A DNA stretch of 64,000 nucleotides from Anaerolineaceae bacterium. Lineage in GTDB: Bacteria; Chloroflexota; Anaerolineae; Aggregatilineales; Phototrophicaceae. The notes under the pieces are model-generated. The model saw nothing but the letters and a program-made list of their open reading frames with translations. It was not told the origin of the DNA and did not search any database. Shown piece by piece: positions 43,422-51,555 of the stretch. Both the position numbers and the translations under genes were made by a program. The DNA lies in contig PABP01000038.1 of NCBI GenBank assembly GCA_002699585.1, forward strand, positions 1 through 64,000, in the 5' to 3' direction. Positions within the stretch are counted from its first letter, which is position 1; each line of letters opens with the position of its first letter.

Positions 43422-44807
43422 ATGTTCTTGAAACGTCGTTGGATATTCTTGATGGGCCTGCTTGCGATCTGTTTGTTTTCGCTGTCAGGTGTTTTCGCAC
43501 AATCCGATATGGACATGCTTGAGCCGGATGCCGGTAGCTGGCCGACGTTTATGATCGAGTCGGTCGATTCGTATCGTCTGGATGCGCCGGGTGACGATGC
43601 CGCTGAAATCGACGAGCTGAAAGCCATGCTGGACATGGTCGATGACGATATGCGCGCTCAAGTTCAGTACTGGACAGTAGGTGCGCCCGGTTATCGCTGG
43701 AATGAGTTTGCCAAAGACCAGATGTTTTTTGGTGGCGTGCCACATCCACCGGCGACACGCATTCTGGCAATCTTGAACTCGGCCATTTACGATGCCACCA
43801 TCGCTGCCTGGGATTCAAAATACGCTTATAACCGATCACGGCCAAGCGATGTCGATAGTTCCATCGAGCCACTGGTCGATGTTCCGCATAGCCCATCGTA
43901 CCCATCCGAAGATGCGGTCGCTGCAGGCGCTGCATCGGAAGTATTGGCGCACATCTTCGCACCACGAGCAGATTACTACCGTGCTCAAGCCGAATCTGCC
44001 GCGGATGCACTCAAGCATACAGGTATTTACTATCCCAGCGATGTGGATGCTGGCATGGAGTTGGGTCGGTCGGTTGCGGCAGAGATCATTGACTGGATTG
44101 ATAACAGTGTCTTCGATACGAGTACCGTAGAATCGATTGATGGTGGTGAGGGCAGGTGGAATGCTACCAACCCGATTCTGCCCAATATGGCCACCTGGAG
44201 TACCATTTCACTGCCGTCTGCCGATGCTTTCCGTCCTGATCCGCCCTTTGAATATGGGTCAGACGAATTGGAAGCCGAAATGCAGGAATTGCGCGACATC
44301 GAACGCACAACTGCCCAGATATTCCAGGCACGCTATTGGGAATATGGTGCCGGTGGCCCCAACGCTTATCATCACTGGATCAATCTCTTCAATCAGCTCG
44401 TGTATGAGTACGACCTTCAGGACAATGCACCGCGCGTCGCGCTCGCAAATGCGGCTTACGCTGTAGCTCAATATGATTCTCTGGTAGCAACCTGGGATGC
44501 CAAATATCACTATCTCGGAATTCGGCCCTTCCAATATGACCCAGAGTTTGTCGCATTATTCCCAGCACCCAATCATCCGAGTTATCCAGCAGCACATTCC
44601 GTTGGAACGACCGCAACGCTAGCGACGATGGCCGCATTCTTCCCAGCTGAAACCGACGAGTTGCTGAATCTAGCCGATACGGTTGGCTTATCTCGCATAT
44701 GGGCTGGCATTCATTTCCGCAGTGATATTGAGGTGGGGAACGACATGGGGAAAGCCATCTCAGACAGTATATTAGAACCCTTCGCAGACATTATCGCTGA
44801 CTTCTAG
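43422..44807 (+). CDS. Secreted vanadium-haloperoxidase/PAP2-superfamily protein
   Basis: 461 residues, SD AGGGAG, signal peptide (RRWIFLMGLLAICLFSLSGVFAQS). The C-terminal half has the vanadate/phosphate site: KYHYLGIRP (K-x6-RP, about 358), NHPSYPAAHS (about 387) and SRIWAGIHFRSD (about 424-435, S-R-x5-H-x3-D). An earlier segment (KYAYNRSRP, about 133, and SPSYPSEDAVAAGA, about 160) is a degenerate repeat of the same motifs without the His. The family includes haloperoxidases and acid phosphatases; these cannot be told apart from sequence alone. Its promoter matches that of the gene before it. Confidence 0.85.
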   Translation: MFLKRRWIFLMGLLAICLFSLSGVFAQSDMDMLEPDAGSWPTFMIESVDSYRLDAPGDDAAEIDELKAMLDMVDDDMRAQVQYWTVGAPGYRWNEFAKDQMFFGGVPHPPATRILAILNSAIYDATIAAWDSKYAYNRSRPSDVDSSIEPLVDVPHSPSYPSEDAVAAGAASEVLAHIFAPRADYYRAQAESAADALKHTGIYYPSDVDAGMELGRSVAAEIIDWIDNSVFDTSTVESIDGGEGRWNATNPILPNMATWSTISLPSADAFRPDPPFEYGSDELEAEMQELRDIERTTAQIFQARYWEYGAGGPNAYHHWINLFNQLVYEYDLQDNAPRVALANAAYAVAQYDSLVATWDAKYHYLGIRPFQYDPEFVALFPAPNHPSYPAAHSVGTTATLATMAAFFPAETDELLNLADTVGLSRIWAGIHFRSDIEVGNDMGKAISDSILEPFADIIADF

Positions 44808-44858
44808 GCAATCCCCCTTGTGACGTGACATTGTTGCCCTTCGTTACGTCCTCCTGGC

Positions 44859-44892
44859 AAAGGACATCCAAGTTCGGGTGTCCTTTCGTTTT
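44859..44892 (+). terminator. Rho-independent terminator after haloperoxidase gene
   Basis: AAAGGACA / TGTCCTTT, 8-bp stem, 12-nt loop, followed by CGTTTT, 52 bp after the stop. Confidence 0.8.
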
Positions 44893-44910
44893 GCAAGCCC
44901 GTTGTGTTGG

Positions 44911-44942
44911 ACCTCAGGTATGCTGAACCTCAGGTATGCTGA
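44911..44942. repeat. Perfect 16-bp tandem duplication
   Basis: ACCTCAGGTATGCTGA occurs twice in a row (44911-44926 and 44927-44942) in the 579-bp gap between the haloperoxidase and ferritin-like genes. The rest of that gap has another imperfect terminator-like hairpin near 45077-45116 and no gene. Confidence 0.9.
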
Positions 44943-45334
44943 ATGCCAAATACAAAACGCTACCACTGCAACAGCAGCTCATCGTTCAGGGTCTGCATAG
45001 CAAGATATATACCTTAATTGGAAGCATAGGGCTCTAGTGCTAATATGGGGTATCCCTTTGTTTTGGCTAGCTGCCCAAAACGCAAAGCGTCCGGCGGAGT
45101 CGGGCGTCTTTGTTTTACCTACAAGTCACCCACCCTACCCTGTTATGAAGTTAGCGTTCAGCGAGTCTGATCACATCTCAAGTTGAAGTCTATAATCTCG
45201 AATTGAGGCCAGAACCGTCTCGGCCTCAGCGAAATTGTCAGCCGGCTGCAGGTTGTCTTTGGGCAAGAGCTACGGAAAGATCATACAGGTCAAGTTCTCG
45301 TGGCCAGGAAAATATATGCGACATGCTATTACAA

Positions 45335-45377
45335 AATAGAGGAACAGCTTGATTCACTCAAGTTTTGCTCCTCTATT
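45335..45377 (-). terminator. Terminator of the ferritin-like gene
   Basis: On the minus strand AATAGAGGA pairs with TCCTCTATT and inner bases ACTTGA with TCAAGC partly, followed by TTTGTAAT. It lies 10 bp after the stop at 45387. Confidence 0.7.
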
Positions 45378-45386
45378 AATTCAACC

Positions 45387-45812
45387 TTATAGCGGCCAGT
45401 CACGCAGCATACGCTCAGTTTCTTCAGAATGGCCACTTTCGTCACGCACCATATCTTCCAACTGCACTGCCAGTCCTTTATCACCAAATGCTTCAGCCTC
45501 TTTCGCCCGTTGAGCGTAGTCTTTTGAGGCCTGCAACTCGGCGGTCAATACTGCTTCCAACATTTCTTGATTAGTCTTCGCAACTGGCACTGGGCGTGGT
45601 TGGGTGGTGGGTTCGCCGCCAAGTGCGACTATCTTGTTGGCAAGAAACTGGGCATGGAGCTGCTCATCAGCTACCTCGGTGAGGAAGAACTGTGATAGTT
45701 GTGGTCGATAGGGACCCGTCGCTTTGGCAGCATAAGTCAGGTACTGAATGATTGCACTCAGCTCACCCGACAAGTCCTCATTCAGATGATCGATCATCGT
45801 TTGCTTGTCCAT
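45387..45812 (-). CDS. Ferritin-like (bacterioferritin/Dps-related) protein
   Basis: 141 residues, SD AGGAGAT before ATG 45812. A four-helix bundle with iron ligands: HLNEDLSGELSAIIQYLTYA (Glu), FLTEVADEQLHAQFLANKI (E-x-x-H), AELQASKDYAQRAKEAEAFGD (Glu) and LEDMVRDESGHSEETERML (E-x-x-H). This is the ligand set of diiron ferritin-like proteins, so iron storage, ferroxidase or peroxide protection is likely. Its promoter has a Crp/Fnr-type operator equal in design to that of the ferredoxin operon across the regulator gene, so the Crp/Fnr protein encoded next door probably controls it. Confidence 0.88.
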   Translation of the reverse strand: MDKQTMIDHLNEDLSGELSAIIQYLTYAAKATGPYRPQLSQFFLTEVADEQLHAQFLANKIVALGGEPTTQPRPVPVAKTNQEMLEAVLTAELQASKDYAQRAKEAEAFGDKGLAVQLEDMVRDESGHSEETERMLRDWPL

Positions 45813-45895
45813 TGGGTATCTCCTCGTTTTGTTTAGTTGTTGATAATTTGCTCACGCTTTTGTAAGTGCTATACGAAATTGCCTGAATTCAAAAA

Positions 45896-45938
45896 AGTAT
45901 ATCACCTCAGCGACGCACATTCTTTGACTTTTGTCGAG
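45896..45938 (-). promoter_or_regulatory. Class II-like Crp/Fnr promoter of the ferritin-like gene
   Basis: On the minus strand CTCGACAAAAGTCAAA (45938-45923), 21 bp, TATACT (45901-45896). The predicted transcription start near 45889 places the operator centre at about -41.5. It is the twin of 46735-46777. Confidence 0.75.
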
Positions 45939-45949
45939 TTTGCGGACGT

Positions 45950-46633
45950 CTACTTATCAAGCTCCGCTTTCGTCTTCAAGCCTTTGTAATCAAGGATGTG
46001 GATCTGGTGTCGCTCAACCTGGATCAAGTTTTCCTTTGACAGGCTGCGCAAGGCTCGGTTAAGCACATCTGGGACGGTTCCAAGCCGATTTGCTAGCTCA
46101 GCCTGGGTTGCCCATCGAGGACGTTGCAAGTGCCCAGCACTGGATTGTTCAATCAAGTATCGAGCCAGGCGTGCTTCAATTGTGCGCAACGAAAGGTCTT
46201 CTACTATGGCAATCAACTGCTGGACGCGACCAGCCAGGCGCTGAATAACCACGCGTGCTAGTTCCGGGTAGTCATCCAACAGCTTCAATATACGATTTTT
46301 CTGGATGCCCCACACTATTATTGGCTCAAGCGCAATGACTGTCGCGGGGCTGGTCGATTCGACAAAAACACCAATCGCATTGAACACTTCGCCTGGTCCA
46401 ATAAAATGCAACACTTGCTCACGCCCATCAGGTGACATTTTGACCGCTTTTAACCAGCCTTGCTGGACAATATAAAGCGCAACTTCCTGTTCACCCTCCA
46501 GGAAAACCACCTGGCCCGCATCATATTCCTGACGGACGGCCTGTCTGGCGATCGTCTTCACCAGATCGACATCGACACCCGTGAAGTAGGGAACCATCGT
46601 TAAGGCTCGGATTGCCTCATCGCTCACATTCAC
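45950..46633 (-). CDS. Crp/Fnr-family transcriptional regulator without Cys
   Basis: 227 residues. cAMP-binding-like beta barrel (YDAGQVVFLEGEQEVALYIVQQGWLKAVKMSPDGREQVLHFIGPGEVFNAIG), dimer helix (ILKLLDDYPELARVVIQRLAGRVQQLIAIVEDLSLRTIEARLARYLIEQ) and HTH (TQAELANRLGTVPDVLNRALRSLSKENLIQV). There is no Cys in the protein, so it cannot carry an FNR-type iron-sulfur cluster; it could sense NO or redox state through heme, as DNR-type proteins do, or bind another ligand. It lies between the ferritin-like gene and the ferredoxin operon, and both of these carry matching operators. Confidence 0.9.
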   Translation of the reverse strand: MNVSDEAIRALTMVPYFTGVDVDLVKTIARQAVRQEYDAGQVVFLEGEQEVALYIVQQGWLKAVKMSPDGREQVLHFIGPGEVFNAIGVFVESTSPATVIALEPIIVWGIQKNRILKLLDDYPELARVVIQRLAGRVQQLIAIVEDLSLRTIEARLARYLIEQSSAGHLQRPRWATQAELANRLGTVPDVLNRALRSLSKENLIQVERHQIHILDYKGLKTKAELDK

Positions 46634-46734
46634 TTTCTTCCTATTTCTGTACCGAACTACCGGGACAAATGATCAGTTCATGCTGCCTATTGTCCCCTGT
46701 CCAGACAAGACCAGCAAGGTTCACGCGATTCAAA

Positions 46735-46777
46735 TTCGACAAAAGTCGAAGACAGTTTCCCTTCCAAAGCTTATGCT
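46735..46777 (+). promoter_or_regulatory. Class II-like Crp/Fnr promoter of the ferredoxin operon
   Basis: TTCGACAAAAGTCGAA (46735-46750; 6-bp perfect arms, 4-bp spacer), 21 bp, TATGCT (46772-46777). Transcription should start near 46784, placing the operator at about -41.5, 21 bases before the ATG at 46805. It lies in the divergent gap to the Crp/Fnr gene and might also act on that gene. Confidence 0.8.
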
Positions 46778-46804
46778 GAGAACAGCAAAAAAAGGTAGAC
46801 AGAC

Positions 46805-47044
46805 ATGAAGCAACCCATTCAAGTTGAGCGACCCGTTCCTATCATTGATGCTGCGCGTTGTACCGACTGTGGGCTTTGTGTGCGCGTCTGCTCTACTCAG
46901 GCCTTGATGTTGAAGGATGGCCTTGCTGTGGTCGCAAATTCTGAAACCTGTGCTTATACCGGCGATTGCGAGCGCATTTGTCCCGAACACGCCATAAGCC
47001 GTCTATTTCAGATCATATCCAGCCCCAACGAGGAAACCAAATGA
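46805..47044 (+). CDS. Ferredoxin-type iron-sulfur protein
   Basis: 79 residues. First cluster motif C19-x2-C22-x2-C25-x3-C29 (CTDCGLCVRVCSTQAL) with no Pro after the fourth Cys. Second motif C49-x5-C55-x3-C59-P (CAYTGDCERICPEHAI), where the spacing differs from the usual C-x2-C-x2-C and offers three Cys close together, so the second site may hold a 3Fe-4S or an atypical 4Fe-4S cluster. It is the first gene of an operon with a cupin, a DUF2892 membrane protein and a polytopic membrane protein. It probably passes electrons to or from an unseen partner. Confidence 0.88.
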   Translation: MKQPIQVERPVPIIDAARCTDCGLCVRVCSTQALMLKDGLAVVANSETCAYTGDCERICPEHAISRLFQIISSPNEETK

Positions 47045-47349
47045 AATCCATATTCTATCCAAACTGGCAAGAGAAGGTCGTTTTTTCGACCGAAGGCCCC
47101 CAGCCGCAGATACTAGTGGAGAACGAAAAACTCAAAGTCATCATTGCAGGTCTCGAAGCGGGTCAGAAGATTCCGTCCCATCCTGAAGCGCTGGCAGTGT
47201 ATCACTTCCTGGAAGGGACTGGGTGGATGACTGTCGATGATGAACAGCATCTCGTTTCTTCAGGAGCCATCGTTATCACACCAGCAGGCGCTAAACGCGG
47301 GATAGAAGCTGAAACCCGTTTGGTTTTCGTTGCTACCCGTATTGACTGA
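47041..47349 (+). CDS. Cupin-domain protein
   Basis: 102 residues. ATG overlaps the ferredoxin stop (ATGA), so it is coupled; the frame is open further upstream but without support. Single conserved barrel: LKVIIAGLEAGQKIPSHPEALAVYHFLEGTGWMTVDDEQHLVSSGAIVITPAGAKRGIEAETRLVFVATRID. The usual cupin motif 1 (G-x5-H-x-H) is reduced to one His, so metal binding may be weak or different. Small cupins of this kind often occur with Crp/Fnr-regulated redox genes. Function unknown. Confidence 0.8.
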   Translation: MKSIFYPNWQEKVVFSTEGPQPQILVENEKLKVIIAGLEAGQKIPSHPEALAVYHFLEGTGWMTVDDEQHLVSSGAIVITPAGAKRGIEAETRLVFVATRID

Positions 47350-47376
47350 ATCGAGTGTATCACCAGGAGCAATGAC

Positions 47377-47622
47377 ATGCCATTCATCACATTTATGACC
47401 AGTAACCGGGGGCGAATGATGCGCGTTATTGCGGGTCTCGTTCTGATGTCAGTGGGCTTACTCGTCGTCAAGGAGACGCTGGGAATGCTACTGGCGCTCA
47501 TCGCGCTGGTGCCGATAGCTGGCGGCCTATTCGACTTCTGCCTGGTCGGTATCCTGATGGGATACCCATTCCGCGGGGCACAAGCCCGTGAACAGATCGC
47601 TCAGGAACAATACAAACCATAA
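47377..47622 (+). CDS. DUF2892-like small membrane protein
   Basis: 81 residues. MPFITFMTSNRGRMMRVIAG, then a helix hairpin (LVLMSVGLLVVKETLGMLLAL and IALVPIAGGLFDFCLVGILMG). This is the typical DUF2892 pattern: N-terminal RGRMMRVIAG-like stretch, two helices, then a Pro-Leu/Phe-x-G and a Cys-x(2-3)-G-like motif (here FCLVGILMGYPF). DUF2892 is often fused to or beside rhodanese-like sulfur-transfer proteins, but its role is not established. It lies in the operon regulated by the Crp/Fnr-type promoter. Confidence 0.75.
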   Translation: MPFITFMTSNRGRMMRVIAGLVLMSVGLLVVKETLGMLLALIALVPIAGGLFDFCLVGILMGYPFRGAQAREQIAQEQYKP

Positions 47623-47681
47623 GACCTGTCCGGCGACTTACCTGCTTCAACGCAAGCACAAACATCAAGAGGAGGAAACGC

Positions 47682-48914
47682 ATGTCCAATCCCTATTTTC
47701 TTGTAACCTTTCTATATGTCATGCTGGCAGTGCTGGGTGCACTGGATGCTTCGCTGATTAACTTTGAATTCCTGCCTTTTTTCGCTGGATTTCGCTGGAT
47801 GCGGGTACACTTCATCACGCTGGGTGCGCTAACAGAGATCGTTTTTGGCATCTTACCCATCTTGGTCGCTGCTCGAGCGGGGCTGCCCCGTCCTAAAATC
47901 CGCTGGGATATCTGGCTGACACTCAACCTGGGGCTGCTCATCTTGCTGTTGGGTATCCCAATGATCAACGCTGTCTTGATCACCACCGGTGGCACGCTGA
48001 TCTTCACCGCCGCGGTCCTGCTCATGATCCAATTAGGGAGATTGCGTAATTCACGTACTGAGACACAACCACCGGCAGGTCGAAAGTTCTACATTGTGGG
48101 CTTAGCCTATCTGCTGTTAGGCATCCTCGTTGGTACTGGCTTGTGGCAGGGTTGGAGCGTCTGGCTACAAATCAAAGTACCCCTTGAGGTCCACATCCAT
48201 GCCAACAACTGGGGCTTTATGTCACTGGTGTTTGCGGGTCTGCTTGTAGATCTGTATCCAGGCTTCACTGGTCGGTCATTGGCCTGGCCGCACTCGGTTA
48301 CACCGATTTTCTGGATGATGACTCTGGGTGCGCTGGGGCTTGTGCTGGGGCCGTGGTTCCAATCGAACCTATTCTCGGTGCCAGGTTTGATCTTACACCT
48401 GAGCGCGACGATCTGGCTGCTGTTGAATATTATTAAGCCACTCGTTGGTGATCGCAAGATGTGGACACCGGGTATGCTGCATCTTATCACGTCCTACGTA
48501 TGGATTCTCGCCCCAGTCCTGGTAGCGCCACTCATCATCTTGGGATTACCAGGGTTTCCGGGCGCTGGCATTGAGCAGAACGCGCCACAGGCCCTGATAT
48601 ACGGCTGGGTACTTCAGTTCGGGTACGCAATCATCCCTCTACTGTTTCGGCGCATCTTTCAGCCAGGGTCGTCGCAGAGGCTTGGCGGTAACTGGTTCAG
48701 CCTGATTGCCGTGCATATCGGCGGAATATTTTTATGGGTAGGCATTTTCCTCAATGAGTCTCAAGCGTTCTTGCATGGTGTAGCTTACGGTTTATGGTTT
48801 GCCTCAATGCTACCGATTGCTTATGAATTGTGGGGAATCGTCCACGGTGAGATAAGTCACTTACAGAACCAGGAATTGGCACCTACTGTAACGGAGATTG
48901 GTGACTCAGGTTAG
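47682..48914 (+). CDS. Polytopic membrane protein, NnrS-like or heme-copper-oxidase-subunit-I-like
   Basis: 410 residues with SD AGAGGAGGA and about 12 hydrophobic helices. His residues in or at helices could ligate heme: RVHFITLGALTEIVFG, EVHIHANNWGFMSLVFAG, LILHLSATIWLLL, MLHLITSYVWILAP and AVHIGGIFLWVGIF. The pattern resembles NnrS and the NorB/CcoN-like membrane family, which act in nitric oxide or oxygen metabolism. The position after a Crp/Fnr-type promoter fits an NO- or oxygen-related role. Which family it belongs to cannot be settled by eye. Confidence 0.6.
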   Translation: MSNPYFLVTFLYVMLAVLGALDASLINFEFLPFFAGFRWMRVHFITLGALTEIVFGILPILVAARAGLPRPKIRWDIWLTLNLGLLILLLGIPMINAVLITTGGTLIFTAAVLLMIQLGRLRNSRTETQPPAGRKFYIVGLAYLLLGILVGTGLWQGWSVWLQIKVPLEVHIHANNWGFMSLVFAGLLVDLYPGFTGRSLAWPHSVTPIFWMMTLGALGLVLGPWFQSNLFSVPGLILHLSATIWLLLNIIKPLVGDRKMWTPGMLHLITSYVWILAPVLVAPLIILGLPGFPGAGIEQNAPQALIYGWVLQFGYAIIPLLFRRIFQPGSSQRLGGNWFSLIAVHIGGIFLWVGIFLNESQAFLHGVAYGLWFASMLPIAYELWGIVHGEISHLQNQELAPTVTEIGDSG

Positions 48915-49269
48915 GACTTTATTTGCTAACCGTCGCAATTGGGAGTGTTACTTGCTTGAGGTGGGCAGGCCAAAACAACAGCATGAAATGTGAAAAGCTA
49001 TTCAAAAGAAATGTATTCGCGATTTCCATAATTGGTCAAGTGATATTAAATCAGTGAGAAGCACTGGTCGTGTTTCAAGCGACTAAAGTTGGTGATATGC
49101 GCGATGGGTTGGTGATATGTTGAATGTTAACCCAATTGACTTTCATCCATGTGACGCTAAAATGCCCCACTATACATTTCCGGACGGCGAACTATTCGTT
49201 GCCTTCGGCATCTCATTCTGCCCTCCAGTCAAGCCGGAGGGCATTCTTCACCTCGAAACGCTCTTGAGA
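48915..49269. other. Gap with hairpin between convergent operons
   Basis: 355 bp. Contains an inverted repeat GCCCTCC / GGAGGGC (49220-49242) without a T-run, possibly a terminator for either side, and a short direct repeat GGTGATATG around 49090-49120. No gene was recognised. Confidence 0.4.
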
Positions 49270-50214
49270 TTAGGTGGCATCCTGCTGTTCCAGCCATTTT
49301 AAAATAGCCCGATTTGTTTCTTCCGGCTTTTCTTGCTGGATCGAATGACCGCAATCCAAATTGACCACTTCCACATTGGGCACGAATTCTTTCAGATTTG
49401 CAGACTGCGGAATCATATCTCGGTCACCATAGATCATGAGTGCAGGCTGTTCAATGATTGGGTTCACGTCGGCTAGTAGGTGCCAGTTGCGGTCAAGGTT
49501 CCTGTACCAATTGATGCTGCCAGCAAACCCTGTTGATTCGAAGGCGGAGACAAAAACGGCCAGCTCGCTATCGCTCATGATAGGCTCACCGAGCGGTTCT
49601 TCTGCTTTGGCAAGATTGATCATCACCATACCCGGCTCAGGCTCTTTGAGGGGTACGTTCTTCCGGAACATATTGCGAAGAAATTGCGATGTGTTTTCAT
49701 TCAATATGGCATCTGCGACACCGGGCTGTCGATTGAAGTGGACAAAGTAGTTGTCAGCACCAAAAAATTCTTCCATCATCTCAATCCAGGGCCTTTCTCC
49801 GCGTGCTTGGTAAGGCATAGCTAGGGCTATCACGCCATTTACCCGGTTGGGATGCAATAAGGTCAGTCTCCACACGACATTTGCCCCCCAATCGTGACCA
49901 ACAAAGGTGGCATCTTCGTATCCGTAGTGATCGAGAAGTGCGACGAGATCACCTGTCAAGTGCTCAATGCCATAGTCAGTTACTTCGGTCGGACGGGATG
50001 AGTTGCCATAACCTCGCTGGTTTGGGACGATCACGTGGTAGCCCGCTTCAACGAGAGCAGGCACCTGATAACGCCACGAAAAGGCATGCTCGGGCCAACC
50101 GTGGCAGAGGACAATCGGCTTGCCTACATTGTGTTGACCTGCTTCAAAAACTTCAAGCTCCACGCCATTGACCGAAATAAGGATGGGCTTGGGAAAATCA
50201 GTTAGATTGAACAT
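49270..50214 (-). CDS. Epoxide hydrolase-type alpha/beta hydrolase
   Basis: 314 residues. Oxyanion motif HGWPE (38-42), nucleophile Asp98 in FVGHDWGANV, the acid Asp in LMIYGDRDMI and the catalytic His in LDCGHSIQQEKPEE. The HGWPE and GHDWGA pair is the mark of soluble epoxide hydrolases; haloacetate dehalogenases share the fold but use other surrounding residues. It is transcribed divergently from a WYL-domain regulator 106 bp away, which is likely to control it. Confidence 0.9.
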   Translation of the reverse strand: MFNLTDFPKPILISVNGVELEVFEAGQHNVGKPIVLCHGWPEHAFSWRYQVPALVEAGYHVIVPNQRGYGNSSRPTEVTDYGIEHLTGDLVALLDHYGYEDATFVGHDWGANVVWRLTLLHPNRVNGVIALAMPYQARGERPWIEMMEEFFGADNYFVHFNRQPGVADAILNENTSQFLRNMFRKNVPLKEPEPGMVMINLAKAEEPLGEPIMSDSELAVFVSAFESTGFAGSINWYRNLDRNWHLLADVNPIIEQPALMIYGDRDMIPQSANLKEFVPNVEVVNLDCGHSIQQEKPEETNRAILKWLEQQDAT

Positions 50215-50320
50215 TGTGTCTCCTATGTTTTGTCAAGTTGTGAGGAAATCTATCGCTACCTCATACTCTGATTATCTGGCACAATTAGGACAGGCTTCGC
50301 CCTAAACAAAAGGAGCATTG

Positions 50321-51292
50321 ATGTATTCACCAACAACACGTCTATTGGCCGTTCTAGCACTTTTACAAACTCATCAGCGAATGCCTGGTGCAGAGATCGC
50401 ACGACGTTTGGAAGTCGATGTTCGTACAGTACGCCGCTATATCATGTCTCTACAGGATATGGGAGTACCGGTGGAAGGAGAGCGAGGGCCATATGGAGCC
50501 TATTCTCTGGGACGTGGCTCCAAAATGCCTCCGCTGATGTTCACCAATGAGGAAGCCGTAGCATTGGTACTGGGCTTGAACGTCATTCGCGAATTTCAGT
50601 TCCCAGTGAATATCGCAGCTATCGAAGGTGCTGTTGCCAAAACCGAGCGGGTTCTACCTGAATCACTGCTACAACAGGTGCGTGCATTACAATCCTCTAT
50701 CATATTCAACGTGAGTAATTACAGGGGCACTTCTCCACCATTGTGCGACAACAATACGCTGATTATCCTCAGCACAGCGGCGCAGGAGCGACATAGTGTG
50801 GAATTCCTTTATCACTCGTGGCAGGATGAGGTGACAGAGCGCCACTTTGATCCGTATGGTGTTATCTACAACGAAGGTTATTGGTATACAGCCGGATACT
50901 GTCACCTACGACAGGATTTACGTACATTTCGACTCGACCGAATCCAATCCATTTCTGCGCAAGAGGAAACTTTTGATGATCCGGGTTCAGTCGATCTGCT
51001 AGGCTATGTGCTGAATGCTTTTGCCAATGTGCCTGGTCGTTATCAGGTTGAAGTCTTGCTCAAGACAACAATGGACATAGCTCGAGCATATATTCCTACC
51101 TATCTCGGGACTCTGGAGACATGCACCGAGGGCATTATCATGCGACGTGCCGCAACCAATCTGGAGTGGGTGGCGATGTTACTGCTGTCCTTCGACTTTC
51201 CAGTCGAGATTAGACAGCCTAGCGAGCTACGCTCCACCCTAAGAAGCATAGTCGACAGGGCAAATCGTATCGCTGGTGTTCAATCTGGCTAA
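50321..51292 (+). CDS. WYL-domain transcriptional regulator (YafY-like)
   Basis: 323 residues from ATG 50321 with the SD AAAAGGAG. N-terminal HTH_11 (TTRLLAVLALLQTHQRMPGAEIARRLEVDVRTVRRYIMSLQDMGVPVEGERGPYGAY) followed by a WYL domain (HSVEFLYHSWQDEVTERHFDPYGVIYNEGYWYTAGYCHLRQDLRTFRLDRIQSI) and a C-terminal WCX extension. WYL proteins bind small ligands or nucleic acid ends and repress or activate nearby genes. The divergent epoxide hydrolase is the probable target. Confidence 0.92.
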   Translation: MYSPTTRLLAVLALLQTHQRMPGAEIARRLEVDVRTVRRYIMSLQDMGVPVEGERGPYGAYSLGRGSKMPPLMFTNEEAVALVLGLNVIREFQFPVNIAAIEGAVAKTERVLPESLLQQVRALQSSIIFNVSNYRGTSPPLCDNNTLIILSTAAQERHSVEFLYHSWQDEVTERHFDPYGVIYNEGYWYTAGYCHLRQDLRTFRLDRIQSISAQEETFDDPGSVDLLGYVLNAFANVPGRYQVEVLLKTTMDIARAYIPTYLGTLETCTEGIIMRRAATNLEWVAMLLLSFDFPVEIRQPSELRSTLRSIVDRANRIAGVQSG

Positions 51293-51455
51293 ATTGCTGC
51301 GACCCAATCTCAGCCAACGGCTGCCCAAAAGCCCATAAAGAGGTCTTTATGAAATTTTGTTTTTGAATGCAATGCTCAACTTACTTTCTTCATGCCCGGT
51401 AACTCATTTAAGGTCAGACACCTCATTTTCACTACATTTAAGCCCCGATTCATGA

Positions 51456-51489
51456 AACAATCGACAAGCAAGCTTGCTTGTCGATTGTT
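51456..51489. other. 34-bp perfect palindrome
   Basis: AACAATCGACAAGCAAG and its exact reverse complement meet with no spacer, centred at 51472/51473. It lies 67 bp before the IS1182-like fragment and after the WYL gene. Without loop or T-run it is no typical terminator; it may be an element end, a binding site or a cruciform. Confidence 0.85.
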
Positions 51490-51555
51490 GCCGAACGCTA
51501 GATCATAATCACCACACTCGATTCCCTTCCCTGCTCGAATGAAACCAGGTGATGT

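Noticed and set aside
49117-49302. 61-codon open frame in the gap before the epoxide hydrolase
   Set aside because: It covers the inverted repeat and the end of the hydrolase gene, and no SD or protein pattern supports it.
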